From Blasia pusilla (lineage: Eukaryota > Marchantiophyta > Marchantiopsida > Blasiales): a stretch of DNA of 64,000 bases. Below the pieces are notes generated by a model. That model did not search any database and was not told where the DNA came from. It was given only the letters and a program-made list of their open reading frames with translations. Location: assembly GCA_050084515.1 (NCBI GenBank), contig CM114275.1, positions 9,920,001 to 9,984,000 on the forward strand, in the 5' to 3' direction. A program made the translations under genes and the position numbers. Positions 21,983 to 33,582 of the stretch are shown here, in pieces (the first letter of the stretch is position 1; every line of letters starts with the position of its first letter).

Positions 21983-22015
21983 TCCAATGGCAAACGAGGA
22001 TGTGTAGATGGAATA

Positions 22016-23667
22016 CTGAAAGGATTATTAATAGGTGAACTAAGATGTTGTAGTTTGGGCAACCACATTGGAAACACATGAAAGTGTTTATTGATTATGA
22101 CCAATGAAGTACGCCACCACCGAGTGACCAGCCAAGTCATTGACGCTACCCCTTAAAATAAGCTCACATTGGAATTCTGAAGTGGAAAAAAATGGACAAG
22201 CAATATTGTCGAGCTCCAACTGATGTGGCATCCAGGCAGACAGATAGACATGTCCCTCCATTACATGTAGAACATTCCATGCTTGCATTTGTGCATGTGA
22301 CTGTGACGATCACAACCTCACATTGAATCGAAAAGACCTACTTCACTTATGAGTTCCAAGGATTGCCCATGCCTTTGACCTCCAATCCATAGTGAAGTAC
22401 ATGTGATTTCTTTAATGTATGAGATCGAGATTGGAAGGAATTACTGGGTAGCTATGGTGCAAAATAAACTCGGACTCGAGTCCTACCTTCCTCTATGTCT
22501 ATCTCTTTTTCTCACCCTCTCCCAGCCAATCGAAGGGGTTTATGGTCACGAACTTACCAATAACATTACTTTCTCAGTCCACTTTCTCGCTCTTTGTCAC
22601 TATTGTGACTTTCAGATCACATCAGGAGCTCATGAAGGGATGAATAGTCCAACCTTGGAAGCTAGACATATCAGTAGAAAGTTAGGAAAATTGACAAGAC
22701 ATTGTGTGTCTTCAGAAACAGAAGAATAAAATGACATGACATGAAGGAGTTGAAAGTTGGTCTTTTCTACAATCTTGTGTGAATAATGAGAGAACGTTCT
22801 GTGGTTTCAATCTTCTGCGCTCCATAACTGTACGCCGCAAGCTACAAGCTTTATGTGGTATATGCTAACATCATCCACACACCGTGTCACTTGCTGTCCC
22901 TTCTTGACTAATAACACCTTCTCTTTATGCTACAGCTTGCGTATCAACGTTACAAATAAGTGAAACAAAAATCAGTTGTTTCTGCGTGCACAGATTGCAT
23001 CAAAGGTACTCGTGATAAACCACTGCAATTACGTTTTGTATGTTTTATTGTCTATTCAATGCTCTATCTATGGTCCCCTATATATACTTGTTCATTTCCT
23101 GTTTCAGGACTATAGATTGCCTCGTTAATCTCGTATCTAATTTGGATAGCTTTAGTTGTTTCATTCCTATTTCAACTTCAACTAACTTTCCAGTACATTA
23201 GATTTATTATTTTACTTAATGGTATTATATTTGACCTACATATGAGTCATCTCTGCAATGGCAATTGCCTCGTCATTAACTATATGTACTTGGTGTTGAG
23301 TATTGAAGGTTAATCCATCTCCTCATCTTGAAGACAACCCACTCAACATACTTGCCACAATTTTTCCTTCAGTGATTACCAATCACCACTTCTCTCCTTG
23401 CCTCTACAACACTTATTTAGACTCCGTTAACACATTTCCCCCCACGCAAAAATTTGGATCTACATATCCATACTTAGATCAACCCACTCTTATTGTTGTT
23501 GTTGCCTATGGGAAGGCTACGCAGGATACAAAGAAGTAGGTCGTCCATGTTATTCAATAAACACAAACTACATATCTGTAGAGTCGTTGCAACTTTAAGA
23601 ATGTCATAAAGAAGAAAGTTGTTCACACAACTTGTCAATAGAGTACTTGCCGTTACACTCCATAATA
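22016..23667. other. No gene seen
   Basis: About 1.65 kb without a recognisable coding block. The longest frames (about 100 residues at 22403-22729, 78 residues at 23303-23539) show no motif I know. The right edge meets a copia integrase scrap. Confidence 0.5.
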
Positions 23668-24250
23668 TAATGGAGTGGCTAAGAGGAAGAATCGACTTAT
23701 TGTTGAGGCGGCACCAGCTATGTTGAATGAGAAGAACAAGCCTAAGGTGTATTGGGTAGCGGCTATAGTGTGTGCAGTCTTCTTATTCAACCGAACTCCA
23801 ATAGCAGAAGTTCATGATAAGACTCCATTCAAAGTCTTCATAGGAAGTAAACCTGATTTTTCCTTCCTGAAAGTATTTGGTTGTATTTGTTATGCTTATG
23901 TTCCTTCTTAAAGACATAAGAAATTAGATCCCAAATCGGAATATAAAAATTTTATATTCATTGGTTGTGCTGATGGAACTAAGGGGTATAAGTGCTACAT
24001 TCTATCTTCTAGGCATCTTATTATTAGTCGCGATATTATCTTTGATGAGAAAAAGTCATTGTATGCTCCATCTGAGCCTATTCCAACTCTAAACTCATTG
24101 TTGAGGGGGAGAAATTTGATTGTAAACCAACAGACATTGCCTACAAATTCCTTAAGTACTAGTGCAAGATTAGGAGAGGTCTTAGATTCGTTAGTTAAAT
24201 CTGTGAGTCCATAGACGAGAAGAGTACGTATTCTGTCTGTTGACACCGGG
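23668..24250 (+). pseudogene. Ty1/copia integrase C-terminal scrap
   Basis: Plus-strand translation gives GVAKRKNRLIVE, FLFNRTPIAEVHDKTPF and VFGCICYAYVP in order. These match the end of the copia integrase core (NGVAERKNR, then NRTP, then the VFGC/AYVP block). After a TAA near 23910 the same frame continues with RHKKLDPKSE and then SRDIIFDE, also standard copia. The catalytic D-D region is missing upstream. This is a truncated pseudogene. Confidence 0.88.
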
Positions 24251-24289
24251 ACATCCTTGCTATAAACCCACTTTATTTGCAGTTTCTCT

Positions 24290-25470
24290 CCATTGTAGAC
24301 TCACAAATGGAAATTGAGATAAAATACAATGGTGTCCACAATGGGTGTTTTTAGATTACTTCTCTCTTAGACAGCCCGCTTATAGGTTGGAATCTTGAGA
24401 ACCTAATAGGTATTGACCCTGATTTTTTATATCAGCAAGTTCAGCATATCCTTCTTATAAATTTCAGAGTATTTTATAAGCAATACCTTGCACTAATTGA
24501 GCTACCCAGCCCAACTTCAAGCCTTGTTTTGTTGCCTTCTACCTCAGTCAAAAACATCCTAAAGGCGGCCTAGGAGAAGGGTGTTGTAACCCATAGCATG
24601 TATTACGACCCGTACAGTACTGATATGAATATTTTTCAAGGTGTCCAATACTCTATTCCAATATGGAAGAGGACCTCCTTTGACATATTTAACAATGGTA
24701 GTATTTATCTCAGGCAGCACGACCATTAGAGGGAAGGCTTTCTTAGTGACAGTAATGGCATATCTGTAGATTACAAACTCACAATTGAGACAGGGATATT
24801 TCCGTTCTTCTTCACTTACCTACGAGGGTTCTTCACTAGAAGCTCCTCATTCATAGACTACATACGAGCAAGGACGAGGCAAATTTTTAGTGTGTTCACC
24901 ATCTACAATCCTTAATTACTCCTTGGTCATGTATCAATTGCGACAATCAACACGAACATGCATACTCGCTAGAGAACTTGAAGCCTTAAGGAAGACACAT
25001 CCTAATGTTGACGATGAGTACGTCTACGACGAGTTGTCTAAGTATACTGTCAGTGCACAGATCCCTCGTAGCCCAGTCTGGCATCGTCGACATCTCAGAG
25101 ACTTGAAGGAAATGGTAAACAAATGGGGCATGCCAGACTTTTTTCTTACATTGACATCGGATGAGGCATATGAAACAAGATGGTTGGAAATTGAAGACAT
25201 AGAATCCATAATTTAGCGCTTGAACCCAAAATTCACATGGAGGGATTGTCCTGTAGAGTGCGTAGCACTTTTCCATATTAGACTCAAGGCATTCTTAAAC
25301 AACTACATATTCAATGGTCTGCAGATTTTGGGCCGTGTACAGAATTACTTACTAAGGTATGAAATCCAAGGTGCGGTAGTCTTCATTGTTACATGATATT
25401 GTGGGCTCATAGTGACGATGTAAGCAAAGTTACATCTGAAATTTGTTCTTATATTCCTACATATGTTGAA
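24290..25470 (+). pseudogene. Helitron Rep (HUH endonuclease) region, degenerate
   Basis: Translation shows FIDYIRARTRQIFSVFTIYNP near 24850-24915, then a frame 24890-25216 with YQLRQSTRTCILARELEAL and MPDFFLTLTSDE. These are typical of the Helitron-like N-terminal domain, where the TLTC-type phrase is usual. The HUH region is near 25370-25410. In one frame it reads LHCYMILWAHSDD, so the second histidine of the H-x-H pair is tyrosine. The frame shifts just before it. The domain nicks and joins the element ends but is inactive here. Confidence 0.8.
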
Positions 25471-25499
25471 GACACCACTTCCCATGACTCTTTCAACTC

Positions 25500-26640
25500 A
25501 GAGGACAATACACTACAGAAGTATGTCTTGACAAAATAGATACATACGTGTAGACAAGCTTTTTGTGTTGTTAAAAGAACAAGTGCTTCTCCACCATATT
25601 ATCGACTTGGTTTTCCTACCCCGCCTACTTTTGATTTGCAACCGTCCATGGATCCGCTAACCTTAAAGTGGAAGTACTATAGGCCTGGTCATGAGCATCG
25701 TAATGTCATACCCTACCACCCAGCTATACTTCTCATATGAGGAATACATATGAACCTTAACGTGTCACAAACCTTGATTGGTCATTTTATCTATTAAAAT
25801 ATGCCGTGAAATATGAGCCAACAGGATCTCTTAATATTACAACCGACTGCCCAAAATCTCTTGGACTCGAGGGTCTAGACAAGATTAGATTGAGACTTAT
25901 TAATTTATGGTGTTGTTCTAAACAAGTCTGTGTCATCCACTAAAGCTGCCATTAAAGCTATGTAGATATTAATTATCCAGCGATCCCAAACCGTTCAATA
26001 CATTGATTCTAGTCCTCCTTATAGACGTACTATGCTCTACAAAAACTCCACGACCTTGTGCATTCATTGTACCATATTATATTCACATCGTCCAATTGCC
26101 TTGTCTCACCTAACATTCACAGAGTTTTGGCAAGGCTATGAGCCATTCAAAGTTAGGTCCAAAAAGCCAAGACAATTAGTTGGAGTTGACTTGCTTGGCC
26201 ACTTTGTGTATACCACACAACGACTTTGTAGATTTACTAAGTACCACCCGTTACACAAATGGAATGAATTCTTTTATAATTGCTTACTGACAAGAATTAC
26301 TTTTAGGAATGAAGTTGAGATCCTCAGTTCCACATCACCGAAGTGGACTTACTTACATGAGTGCATTTATAGAGGTTATTTTACAGACTCTACATCTGTT
26401 GTAAATGAGATTAAAAAACATGCGTTGGATAATATGTGGAGCCAGGTCCATGTTGTTGAAATTGTTGGCAAAGTCATGTTCGTTATTGAGCCTCACCTTC
26501 AATTCAACATAACTCCAACATTATTTCAAGTTGATAAAAATTTGAACCAACAGCTCCTCAGCCAACTCCTCTTCCACCTGTCATATTTTATATTGATTCC
26601 CTCAACGAGGAACAAGCAAATTTGTTTCATCAGTTGAATT
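25500..26640 (+). pseudogene. Helitron middle region between Rep and helicase
   Basis: Includes the frame 26032-26637 and broken frames upstream. A phrase WKYYRPGHEHRNVIPYHP near 25670-25720 resembles the RepHel block following the nuclease. FRNEVEILSSTSPKWTY is near 26307-26360. This linker joins the nuclease to the helicase and is poorly conserved. The assignment rests on position. Confidence 0.6.
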
Positions 26641-27854
26641 ACAAGACAAGCAGCCTCTTGCTACTCACTTGCCCACCAAGATGTGGAAAAATGTTCTTCC
26701 TTTCTATCATGCATAAATACTGGTCAAGTAAGTCCATTAAATCACTTTTCACAACGACTACTGGAATTGCAGCTACCCGTTTACATAGTGATGCCACAAT
26801 AGTCCATTCCGCATTTGCTATACCGATCAAAGGCGACTTGCCATCTATGTATGCTACTTTTGACCAATACCAACGTCTTGCTATTGCGAATGTTATTGTA
26901 ATCGATGAATTTTCCATGCTCACTACCCGTCTACTACAAGTTATTGCCATGAGGCTCAATCAGGTTTGCCCCGCGCTTGATCTTAATCCTTTCTCTAACA
27001 AGCTTATTGTTCTAGTGAGTGATCTCTGTCAATTACCACAAATTTTCCGCCATACAACTACACCATTTTGTCTTATGTGTCATATAACGTCCTCGCCATT
27101 CTACACAAATATTGAGAAATATGAACTAAGTTGCCCAATTTGTCATGCCCATGATGCCAATTTCCTTCACTTTCTTTCTTCACTTAGACAAAGACTTCCT
27201 ACACAACCAGAGATACATTCTATTCTCGGCGATTGCTTTATCAGCGAGAATGATGCAATGGATTTCATCACTAAAAACACACAAATAATGTGATGTACAA
27301 TTATTCAATATAATTGCTCTTAGAAGGTTTTATGGTGAAGCATATATTGTAGATGTCCATGTCCCCACATATGCAACATACCATTCTGAACTAAATACAT
27401 GGGTTGCTGATGATGATTTCCATCAACTTTAGTACATTTCAATTGATTATAAAGTTGTTCTAACATCAATATTGATATCTCAAGACAGGCAGCAAATGGC
27501 TCCTTTGCATTTGTACAATCTCTAGTCTATAAGGATACTCTCCTCACAAAAATTGTTGTTAAGTTGCAATCCAATAACACTCTTATTAGGGTCGGCAGAT
27601 CCAACTTAGCAACAATTATATTAGGTACATGTGAGAAATGCACAAAACGTACCTTTCCACTTGCTCTTGGTTATTCAATGACTGGCCACAAAAGCCGGGG
27701 CCTTATAGTCTTTGGGAAATGCTTACTTGCTGTGAAGTCAGTGTTTTCTCCAAGGCTTTTATATGTCATGTTATCCAGGGTTCAAACGAGGACGCAACTC
27801 AGGATTCTGGGTGATGTCTCATCCAAGGATTTCCAAGTCTTTGGTCAACAATAA
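26622..27854 (+). pseudogene. Helitron PIF1-like helicase domain, degenerate
   Basis: The 5'-3' DNA helicase unwinds the strand during transposition. The frame 26622-27293 carries a Walker A position reading CPPRCGKMFF (degenerate against GxxGxGKT/S). TTTGIAATRLHSDATIVHSAF follows in two parts (TTTGIAA, then VHSAF). Walker B reads VIVIDEFSML and a further motif reads LCQLPQI. After a break, 27564-27854 carries the end motifs FPLALGYSMTGHKSRG and LLYVMLSRV, which match the TxHKxQG and LYVAxSR motifs of PIF1 helicases. Together the order is diagnostic. Confidence 0.9.
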
Positions 27855-27860
27855 TGTATA

Positions 27861-28251
27861 TTATTCCATTATGTGTGTTCATTATTAACAATCTGTACAT
27901 ATAAAAGTATGTCGACTTCTGAGGTTTCATCAAAAGCGTGAATTGGGAAATCATCGCCCATGCAGCAAGACGACATAGTTGAGGGCAATATTGTGCTTCC
28001 GGTCGCTCGATCAATTCAATAGCCCATTTTCCTCAGCGATGACAATACAGATTCAGATGCAGACAAACCACTTACAAAAACATTTGGAGGTAGTTCATCC
28101 CAGCCGCGTCGAGATCAAGTTTGTTTTGTTCTTGCTATTTGGGCTTTGTATGTGCTTTGTACGAGACAATATTAACAAGCTCATTCACAGGCACCCAAGA
28201 CACACATTGACTTTGCCAGAATGATACTCAAAGATATGCATTGTCATGTCT
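27861..28251. other. No gene seen between the Helitron and the repeat block
   Basis: Short open frames only (81 residues at 27979-28224), without a known motif. It may be Helitron 3' sequence. Confidence 0.4.
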
Positions 28252-28756
28252 TTTAGGATAGATCGGTGAGATCTAGTAGAGCGCCTTAGCAAGTAGTAGA
28301 GGACAAACTCAAGAGGTTGAGGATGACTTACTGAGGCCTCGGGAAACCTGAGAGAGCAGGTTTCCCCTTCGTTTCGGCTCATTTAGAGCCATATTGAGGA
28401 ACTTACTATTTTAAGTAAGTAATATTTTGAGTATATGGTCGACTTTCTATTTTTTTTAAGTGGCCTTTGACCTCATACATCAGGTCAAGGGCCAAGGACG
28501 TGACTTGGGAGCATAGGTTACCATGGAGAGAGCTTGGAAGAGGGGAGGGATATCCCTGAAGGAGAGAGCGCTTGAGAGTTCATTCTCTCTTTTTTGAACC
28601 TCTTGGCACGAGGCGGCGAAGCTATGATCCCTTGACTTGTGAGTGAAATCCAAGCCTCTCATTAGGAGAGTGAGTTTGGTTTGACATTGAAAGAGACATG
28701 TGAGAGTGCACACATGTGAGAACTATGATGTTGTGAGAGAGATTGGATTTTATTTT
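28252..28756 (+). repeat. 500-bp repeat block M, copy 1
   Basis: Homologous to 30264-30767 (plus) and 38213-38537 (minus). Shared landmarks are TAGGATAGATCGGTG at the start, the GGGAAACCTGAGAGAGCA box, TTTCGGCTCATTTxGAGCC, GGTTACCAT and a GAGAGAGATTxGATxTTATTT end. It carries no coding motif. It directly precedes a terminal block of the methyltransferase-gypsy family. Confidence 0.85.
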
Positions 28757-28884
28757 ATTGGAGATATTTTGGTACTTCTTGTCTCGTTGTTTGGATGCCA
28801 TGAGTTAGCATGGGATCATGCGTGTTTGTGTGTGTGTTCGGTGACAACAATGTATGTTGTGTAGCGTTGTGTATGCTCACGACA
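28757..28884 (+). repeat. Isolated terminal block of the methyltransferase-gypsy family (solo-LTR-like)
   Basis: This 128-base block, from ATTGGAGATATTTTGG to CTCACGACA, matches 53091-53218 of copy D and 38551-38670 of copy C. It has no element internal sequence next to it. Counted from TGGAGA to ACGACA it has TG...CA ends, so it could be a short solo LTR. No 5-base duplication was seen at the flanks. Confidence 0.65.
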
Positions 28885-29997
28885 TCCTGCACTTCTAGAG
28901 GAGCCACACATTCAATTTACACCACCAACCGAGGTGCAACAGAAATATACGAACAACCTTGGGCTCGACTACACGCATTGGGATGACCACATAGATAGCC
29001 GACAGATGAGTTGCTTAATAGATTGACCCAAAGTGTGGGCAGAAAATTTCCGAGAGTTAAGAAAACAACCACTGCAACATGTAATATAGTTGTTTTCTAC
29101 GAGCTATTATTACTCGTACTTTGCACATTTCTTTACACATCACTATGTTATAGCACCAACATACAATAACTTACACCTAGTTTTATTTTTCACAGGAATA
29201 CAGAAGCAATTCATGTTTTACAAAGGCATACCGTTTGGTAAAAATGAGCTTACTAGGTCTCAGGCAGCAACGTACGTCAAGCGCGACACTGGGGGAATGT
29301 AGCCATTTTCCTTCTTGTACCTTAGCTTGCCTGCATATTCTACACTCATACTTAAATGGTCCTTCATGATGAAATGAGAGCTTTGTCACTCTGTTTTGCC
29401 CATGTTTGCAGTGTGTATTTCACAGTGTCTCATTCCATCATACAATTCTCAGTGCAATTAAATGTCAACTGTTACTCAAATGCATTTTGTAAAACCTGCC
29501 TATTCCAACATTTCTATCATATTTTGCAATACTAGATATGTTGTGTGCAATTAACCAGCTTTGAACTCATTGATGTCTTATTGTTTCATTCTTCTACTTC
29601 TGCAACACACAATGTCTTATTATTCTTCCTAACTTCCTACCTTCCAACCGATATTTCTTCCAACTATGCACGCCTCAGAATTAAACCAATCAATTATCTT
29701 AACTTTTTTCATCCATTCGCTACCACATTGCCATTATAAGGCGACTAACAATATATTCTTTGAATAAAATACATTCATTCCCGACGCGGGACAGTAGCAA
29801 CATTTACTCCTTCACGTGACTCAAAACATTGTACATACCACAATTACAAGCATAACCAACCCTCAACATGTCTAGATATTTACCTATGTTATCGCCATGC
29901 ACAACTAATTACAACTCATTTAAATACTGACCTCTTACCCATTTTTGTTAGTGGTCAACCCGTGACTCATGTTTGTTTCTCAATCCCCACCCTACTA
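28885..29997. other. No gene seen
   Basis: About 1.1 kb of AT-rich sequence with short frames only. It may be part of the large Helitron's non-coding 3' region, because a Helitron 3' terminus follows at 30166, but this is not shown. Confidence 0.4.
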
Positions 29998-30166
29998 TCT
30001 ATACTATTAAAAGAGTATGGGGTTTCAGGCAGGGGCTTCCTCCGCATAACACATATGCATTTTAGGTCCTTCCCGTGCTCACATGTGGCGGGTTTAACAT
30101 GAACTAACAATTAAATTAAGGGAGACGGGGCCGGTTTCGCTCGTGCATCGCATAGGCATCGGCTAG
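29998..30166 (+). mobile_element. Mini-Helitron (non-autonomous), 169 bp
   Basis: It starts TCTATACTATTAAAAG at 29998 after an A and ends CTAG at 30166 before a T, so it lies between A and T as Helitrons do. TCTATACTATTAAAAG is a typical plant Helitron 5' end. An imperfect stem around CTCGTGCATCGCATAGG lies about ten bases before CTAG, where the terminator hairpin is expected. No coding sequence is inside. Confidence 0.8.
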
Positions 30167-30263
30167 TACAACTTGTCCCGCAGTCTCTGAACCGGTTCCG
30201 CTTTTATACTTACATCACCTAGCCGTAAATCCATAATTTTTTACCCGTTCCCGTTGTCACAAC

Positions 30264-30767
30264 TGTTAGGATAGATCGGTGGGATCTAGTAGAGCATCTT
30301 CACGAGTAGTGGAGAACAGGCCTAGGAAGTTGAGGATGACCTATTAAGGCTCCGGGAAACCTGAGAGAGCAAGTTTCCCTTTCGTTTTGGCTCATTTGGA
30401 GCCATATAGAGAAACTTACTATTTCAGGTAAGTTTCCATATTGGGGAGGTAGTTGACTTTCCACTTTGGGAAGTGGCCCTTGACTCGCTACAGCAGGTCA
30501 AGAGCCAAGGAGGTGACCTGCGAGCATAGGTTACTATTGAAAGGGCTTGGGAGAGAGAAGGGGGGTATATCTCCAAGAGACGGAGCTTGAGAGCTCATTC
30601 TCTCTTTGTTGAACCTCTTGGCATGAGGCGGCGGAGCTATGATCCCTTCCCTTGTGAGTGTAACCCAAGCCTCTCATTTGGAGAGTGGGTTTGGTTTGAC
30701 ACGAGAGAGAGTGCACACATTTGAGAGCTATGGTGTGAGATGGTGTAGAGAGAGATTAGATCTTATT
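30264..30767 (+). repeat. 500-bp repeat block M, copy 2
   Basis: Starts TGTTAGGATAG at 30264 and ends near CTTATTT at 30767. Landmarks are shared with 28252-28756. Here it meets the terminal block of copy B, which is in the opposite orientation, so the block faces the gypsy terminus differently than at 28756 and 38537. Confidence 0.85.
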
Positions 30768-30905
30768 TGTCGTGCGCATACATATCGTTACACAACGTAC
30801 ATCGCTGGTCACATCTACATCACACAACACCGATCTTCCCCACACACAGATCGATCCACACATGTATAAAAATCAACTTATACATATACATGGAGATCAC
30901 ACAAC
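30768..30905 (-). repeat. 3' terminal block (LTR-like) of copy B
   Basis: On the minus strand it starts after the purine run GGGGGCGG near 30908 and ends GCGCACGACA at 30768. The last about 45 bases match the blocks of copies C and D. The first part has diverged. Block M lies immediately beyond it. Confidence 0.6.
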
Positions 30906-30980
30906 CGCCCCCTAGTTGGCAGTTGAATCCCCCCAACTCCAGATAGAAAATATCACAACTCTTTGACATGACCTACTACC

Positions 30981-32147
30981 CTATACACATCTCGGACAAA
31001 TCCATCCTCCCGTGGGAACTAAATCAAGAAGGGGGGTCAAACATGACATATTCCACCCTCGAGAACAACCATCACATACCAACATGGAGGCTGCATCCCT
31101 CGCAGATCCGCACAACATACACCTCAAGCCTGCAGATACCACTGCAAAGCTCGGATCCACTATCTCGTCTACGTTCGGAAGTTGACATGGTGCACAATTG
31201 CGCACATGATCCTTCCAAACCATACCATCTTGTCCCTCCAACATGAGAACTCCGGTCGGTAATACCTCGCGCACACGTAGGATCGTGCGTCGTACAGTGA
31301 TATCTAGCGTCGTGGGTGGCGCCTACTGTAAATACACGTAATCCCAAGGATGAAACCTCCTAATCCCTGGACGATAAGCTTCTCCACGAATGGTTGTGTG
31401 CCTCAATGTATCTCTATGTTGAGCAATAGCTAAGTTCTCAAAGGCCATAGGCATAACTCTACCAAGAATCTCCGCCCTCTGAGAACATGCTTGTACCCAC
31501 ACATCCGGATCATCAAGATCTAACACCTCCACCATGTCACGTTGAATGGCTACAGGTAAATATGGATCTCTCCCAAAGAGCAAAAAGTACGGTGAAAATG
31601 ATGCCAAGGATGCTTGCCGACTAAAGCGATAATCCATAGCCAACCATAGCAACTGTAGGTCCCACTCCCTCAATTGTCCCCGCTGCAAGCCATACTTGCG
31701 CAATCCTCTCTTCATTGTTTGTACCACTCCCTCTGCCAACCCATCCGCCTTAGGATGATCTCTGGACGTGGTGCGATGATCTCTTAGCGCTTGATCACAC
31801 AAGGCCTGAAATTCTCCCCTGAACTCGGTACCCTGGTCAATCAACACCTCCGCCGGTGCACCAAATTGACTAAGCACACGATCTAGAAACGCATAAGCTA
31901 TTCCCTCGCTCGCCTTGTCCGGTAGTGCCACCAACTCTATCCACTTGGAGAAATGCTCTATCATGACCAACACGTACCTATGATGACGCCTCGTCAATGG
32001 CAAAGGTCCCGCAAAGTCTAAACTCCACCAATAACCTAAACCCATAATAAGCAACGGATGTAACTGGGGAGTGGGAGAATTGAAGGATGCTCGCACTCTG
32101 TCACATACCATACATCTGACCATAAATTGTTGTACCCCAATATGCAT
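30981..32147 (-). pseudogene. Integrase with C-terminal PHD finger, one in-frame stop (copy B)
   Basis: Integrase inserts the cDNA into the host chromosome. The frame 32147-30981 begins near the zinc-binding end (FMVRCMVCDRV) and holds the catalytic core: first aspartate in WSLDFAGPLPL, second in VLIDQGTEFRG, glutamate in DGLAEGVVQ. Conserved gypsy phrases follow (YGLQRG, LASFSPYFLLFGRDP). A stop at 31323-31325 sits at YLQ-stop-APPTTLD where copy C has CAG. After it come a GPY/F-like segment (ILRVREVLPTGVLMLEG) and a PHD finger in the last about 45 residues: C-x2-C, C-x2-C, WNMSC and W-I-C-P-R-C. The usual histidine of WHxxC is asparagine here, but copy D has histidine. The PHD occupies the place where chromoviruses carry a chromodomain. 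Confidence 0.92.
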
Positions 32148-32149
32148 GC

Positions 32150-32490
32150 CGCGCCACCAATATTGAACCTAGAGTAAGCTGTAAGTACGCTTTATTCCAA
32201 AATATCCCGACTCCTCATGGGCATGTCGCACTACACGTGCTCATTGGGAAGGATGAGGTACCACTCGTATCCTACCATCTCCCCATACCCGCAAAATATA
32301 AGTCCCCTCCCACCTGAACCTCCTCGCTTGTGAGGATCCGATCCCGCTCCCTAGCACTCACTGTGCTCGTTATGACGCCAGTGCGCAAGAACTCCACAAC
32401 CTCCACGACGTCATGGATATCACGACCACCTGTCGCCTCCTCACTGACCTCGGAAGACTCATCATCCAACCCCACCATTGGAGTCATCAC
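32150..32490 (-). pseudogene. RNase H-integrase connector and zinc-binding domain (copy B)
   Basis: An acidic connector (DDESSEVSEEATGGRDIHD, then ARERDRIL) corresponds to the same region of copies C and D. The HHCC zinc-binding part follows in broken frames and resumes at 32147. It links RNase H to integrase within pol. Confidence 0.7.
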
Positions 32491-32859
32491 CTATGATTGA
32501 CCTGCCATGGTCAACCAACAAAGGCAGGCAGATGCATGCCACCCGGGCACCATCTCCTCATCACTCTCTGCATGCCATCGAGCTCCTGTGTCGTCTCCCT
32601 GACTCAGACATGGATTATGACTCAACCCATCCGCATCTTGGTTCAGCCGACCTGGCCTATGAACCACCTCAAACTCATACTCATGTAGTAATAGAGCCCA
32701 CCTAGGAAGCTTTCCCGTAAGCTTGTCAAACTCCATCAACCACCTCAACGGCTCATGATCACTGATAAGTGTGAAAGAGTTGCCGAATAAATAGCACCTA
32801 AAATGTGTCACGGCCCACAGTGCAGCCAAGCACTCTCCCTCGTAGGAGCTATACTTCAC
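32491..32859 (-). pseudogene. RNase H, C-terminal part (copy B)
   Basis: Removes RNA from RNA-DNA hybrids. The frame begins YSSYEGECLAALWAV, which holds the catalytic glutamate, then LISDHEPLRWLM (aspartate position) and the end phrase NQDADGLSHNPC. The N-terminal strand carrying the first aspartate lies in a broken frame near 32900-32960. The domain order is the same as in copies C and D. Confidence 0.85.
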
Positions 32860-33049
32860 CTCTGCAATGTTGTTTGATCGGCTCGCGAAGCCACAACGAA
32901 CTCCCTCTCCTCGTCATCCCTCTGAGTAAGCACTTCTCCTATACCCAACATACTCTAATCCGTATGTAACTTCCTATACTCCTGAAAGAATTTGTACTTT
33001 CCTGTATGTAACTTCAGTCCATGTAATTGCAATTGCCAAAACACCTCCT

Positions 33050-33582
33050 CCATGTGTCGCTCATGATCCTCAACTGTGGAATATCATCTATGTAACATCG
33101 TAAAAACTCCAAGCCAGCCAGAATCCTATCTATCACTCTCTGAAACTCTGCATGCGCATTCTGAAGATCTTTGCATGCCCTACCGCATCAAAGATCTCCT
33201 CAAGAGTAGGCATGGCGTACCAATCTGACCTCATCTGTCGATTGATAGGACGGTAATCTCCACACATCCGCCTATCCATCCAATTGCCATACATATCCTT
33301 CTTCGCCGGCATGACTATGGCAGATGCATACTCCCCATGTGATAACTCCATAAGTCATGCCTCCAACAAGTCCTGACTCCTTCTCTGAATCAAGGCTCGC
33401 TCCATATTAGAATACCTGTAGGGTCGACGAAAGATCGGCGTATCACTAGCCAACTCAATGCGTATCCCGGGACCCTTCAGCATACCCAAGTCTCTCATAC
33501 TGAAGGCAAAACAACTGACATGCCCTCTCAGAAACCTATGAACTCGCTGTCGCTCTCCTCCTATCAACTTGAGACCTATCAC
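33050..33582 (-). pseudogene. Reverse transcriptase with internal deletion (copy B)
   Basis: The frame from 33582 runs through SCFAFSMRDLGMLKGPGIRI and FRRPYRY, with a TGA at 33355-33357. It continues through HGEYASAIVMPAKKD, MCGDYRPINRQ and PTLEEIFDAVGHAKIF. There the sequence jumps directly to a phrase shared with the later RT (ILAGLEF, then YIDDIP near 33085-33100), so motif A and the following block are deleted. The YIDD box is present but out of context. RT activity is lost. Confidence 0.88.

Larger units (their letters stand above)
18084..22015 (-). mobile_element. Gypsy family 2, 3' half (RNase H, integrase, ORF3, PPT)
   Basis: Read on the minus strand from about 22015: RNase H and integrase (21982-20384), a GCGAAGC-rich tandem repeat (20275-20136), an extra ORF (20044-18123) and the polypurine tract. 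The upstream end is abrupt, with RT absent. The half element abuts the LTR whose other side carries PBS, gag, protease and RT start. Confidence 0.88.
24290..27860 (+). mobile_element. Autonomous Helitron remnant (Rep plus helicase)
   Basis: Helitrons move by a rolling-circle mechanism using a RepHel protein. In order on the plus strand are a Rep N-terminal region (24290-25470), a middle region (25500-26640) and a PIF1-like helicase (26622-27854). Many stops and shifts occur. I could not find the 5' TC or 3' CTRR ends of this large copy. A 169-bp mini-Helitron with correct ends lies 2.1 kb downstream. Confidence 0.85.

Noticed and set aside
22403-22729. 108-codon open frame as a host gene
   Set aside because: No recognisable domain, no neighbours that support it, and a length expected by chance in AT-rich DNA.
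30981-31274. Integrase C-terminus as a chromodomain
   Set aside because: The cysteine spacing and the WHxxC/CPRC pattern fit a zinc-binding PHD finger. The aromatic cage pattern of a chromodomain is absent.
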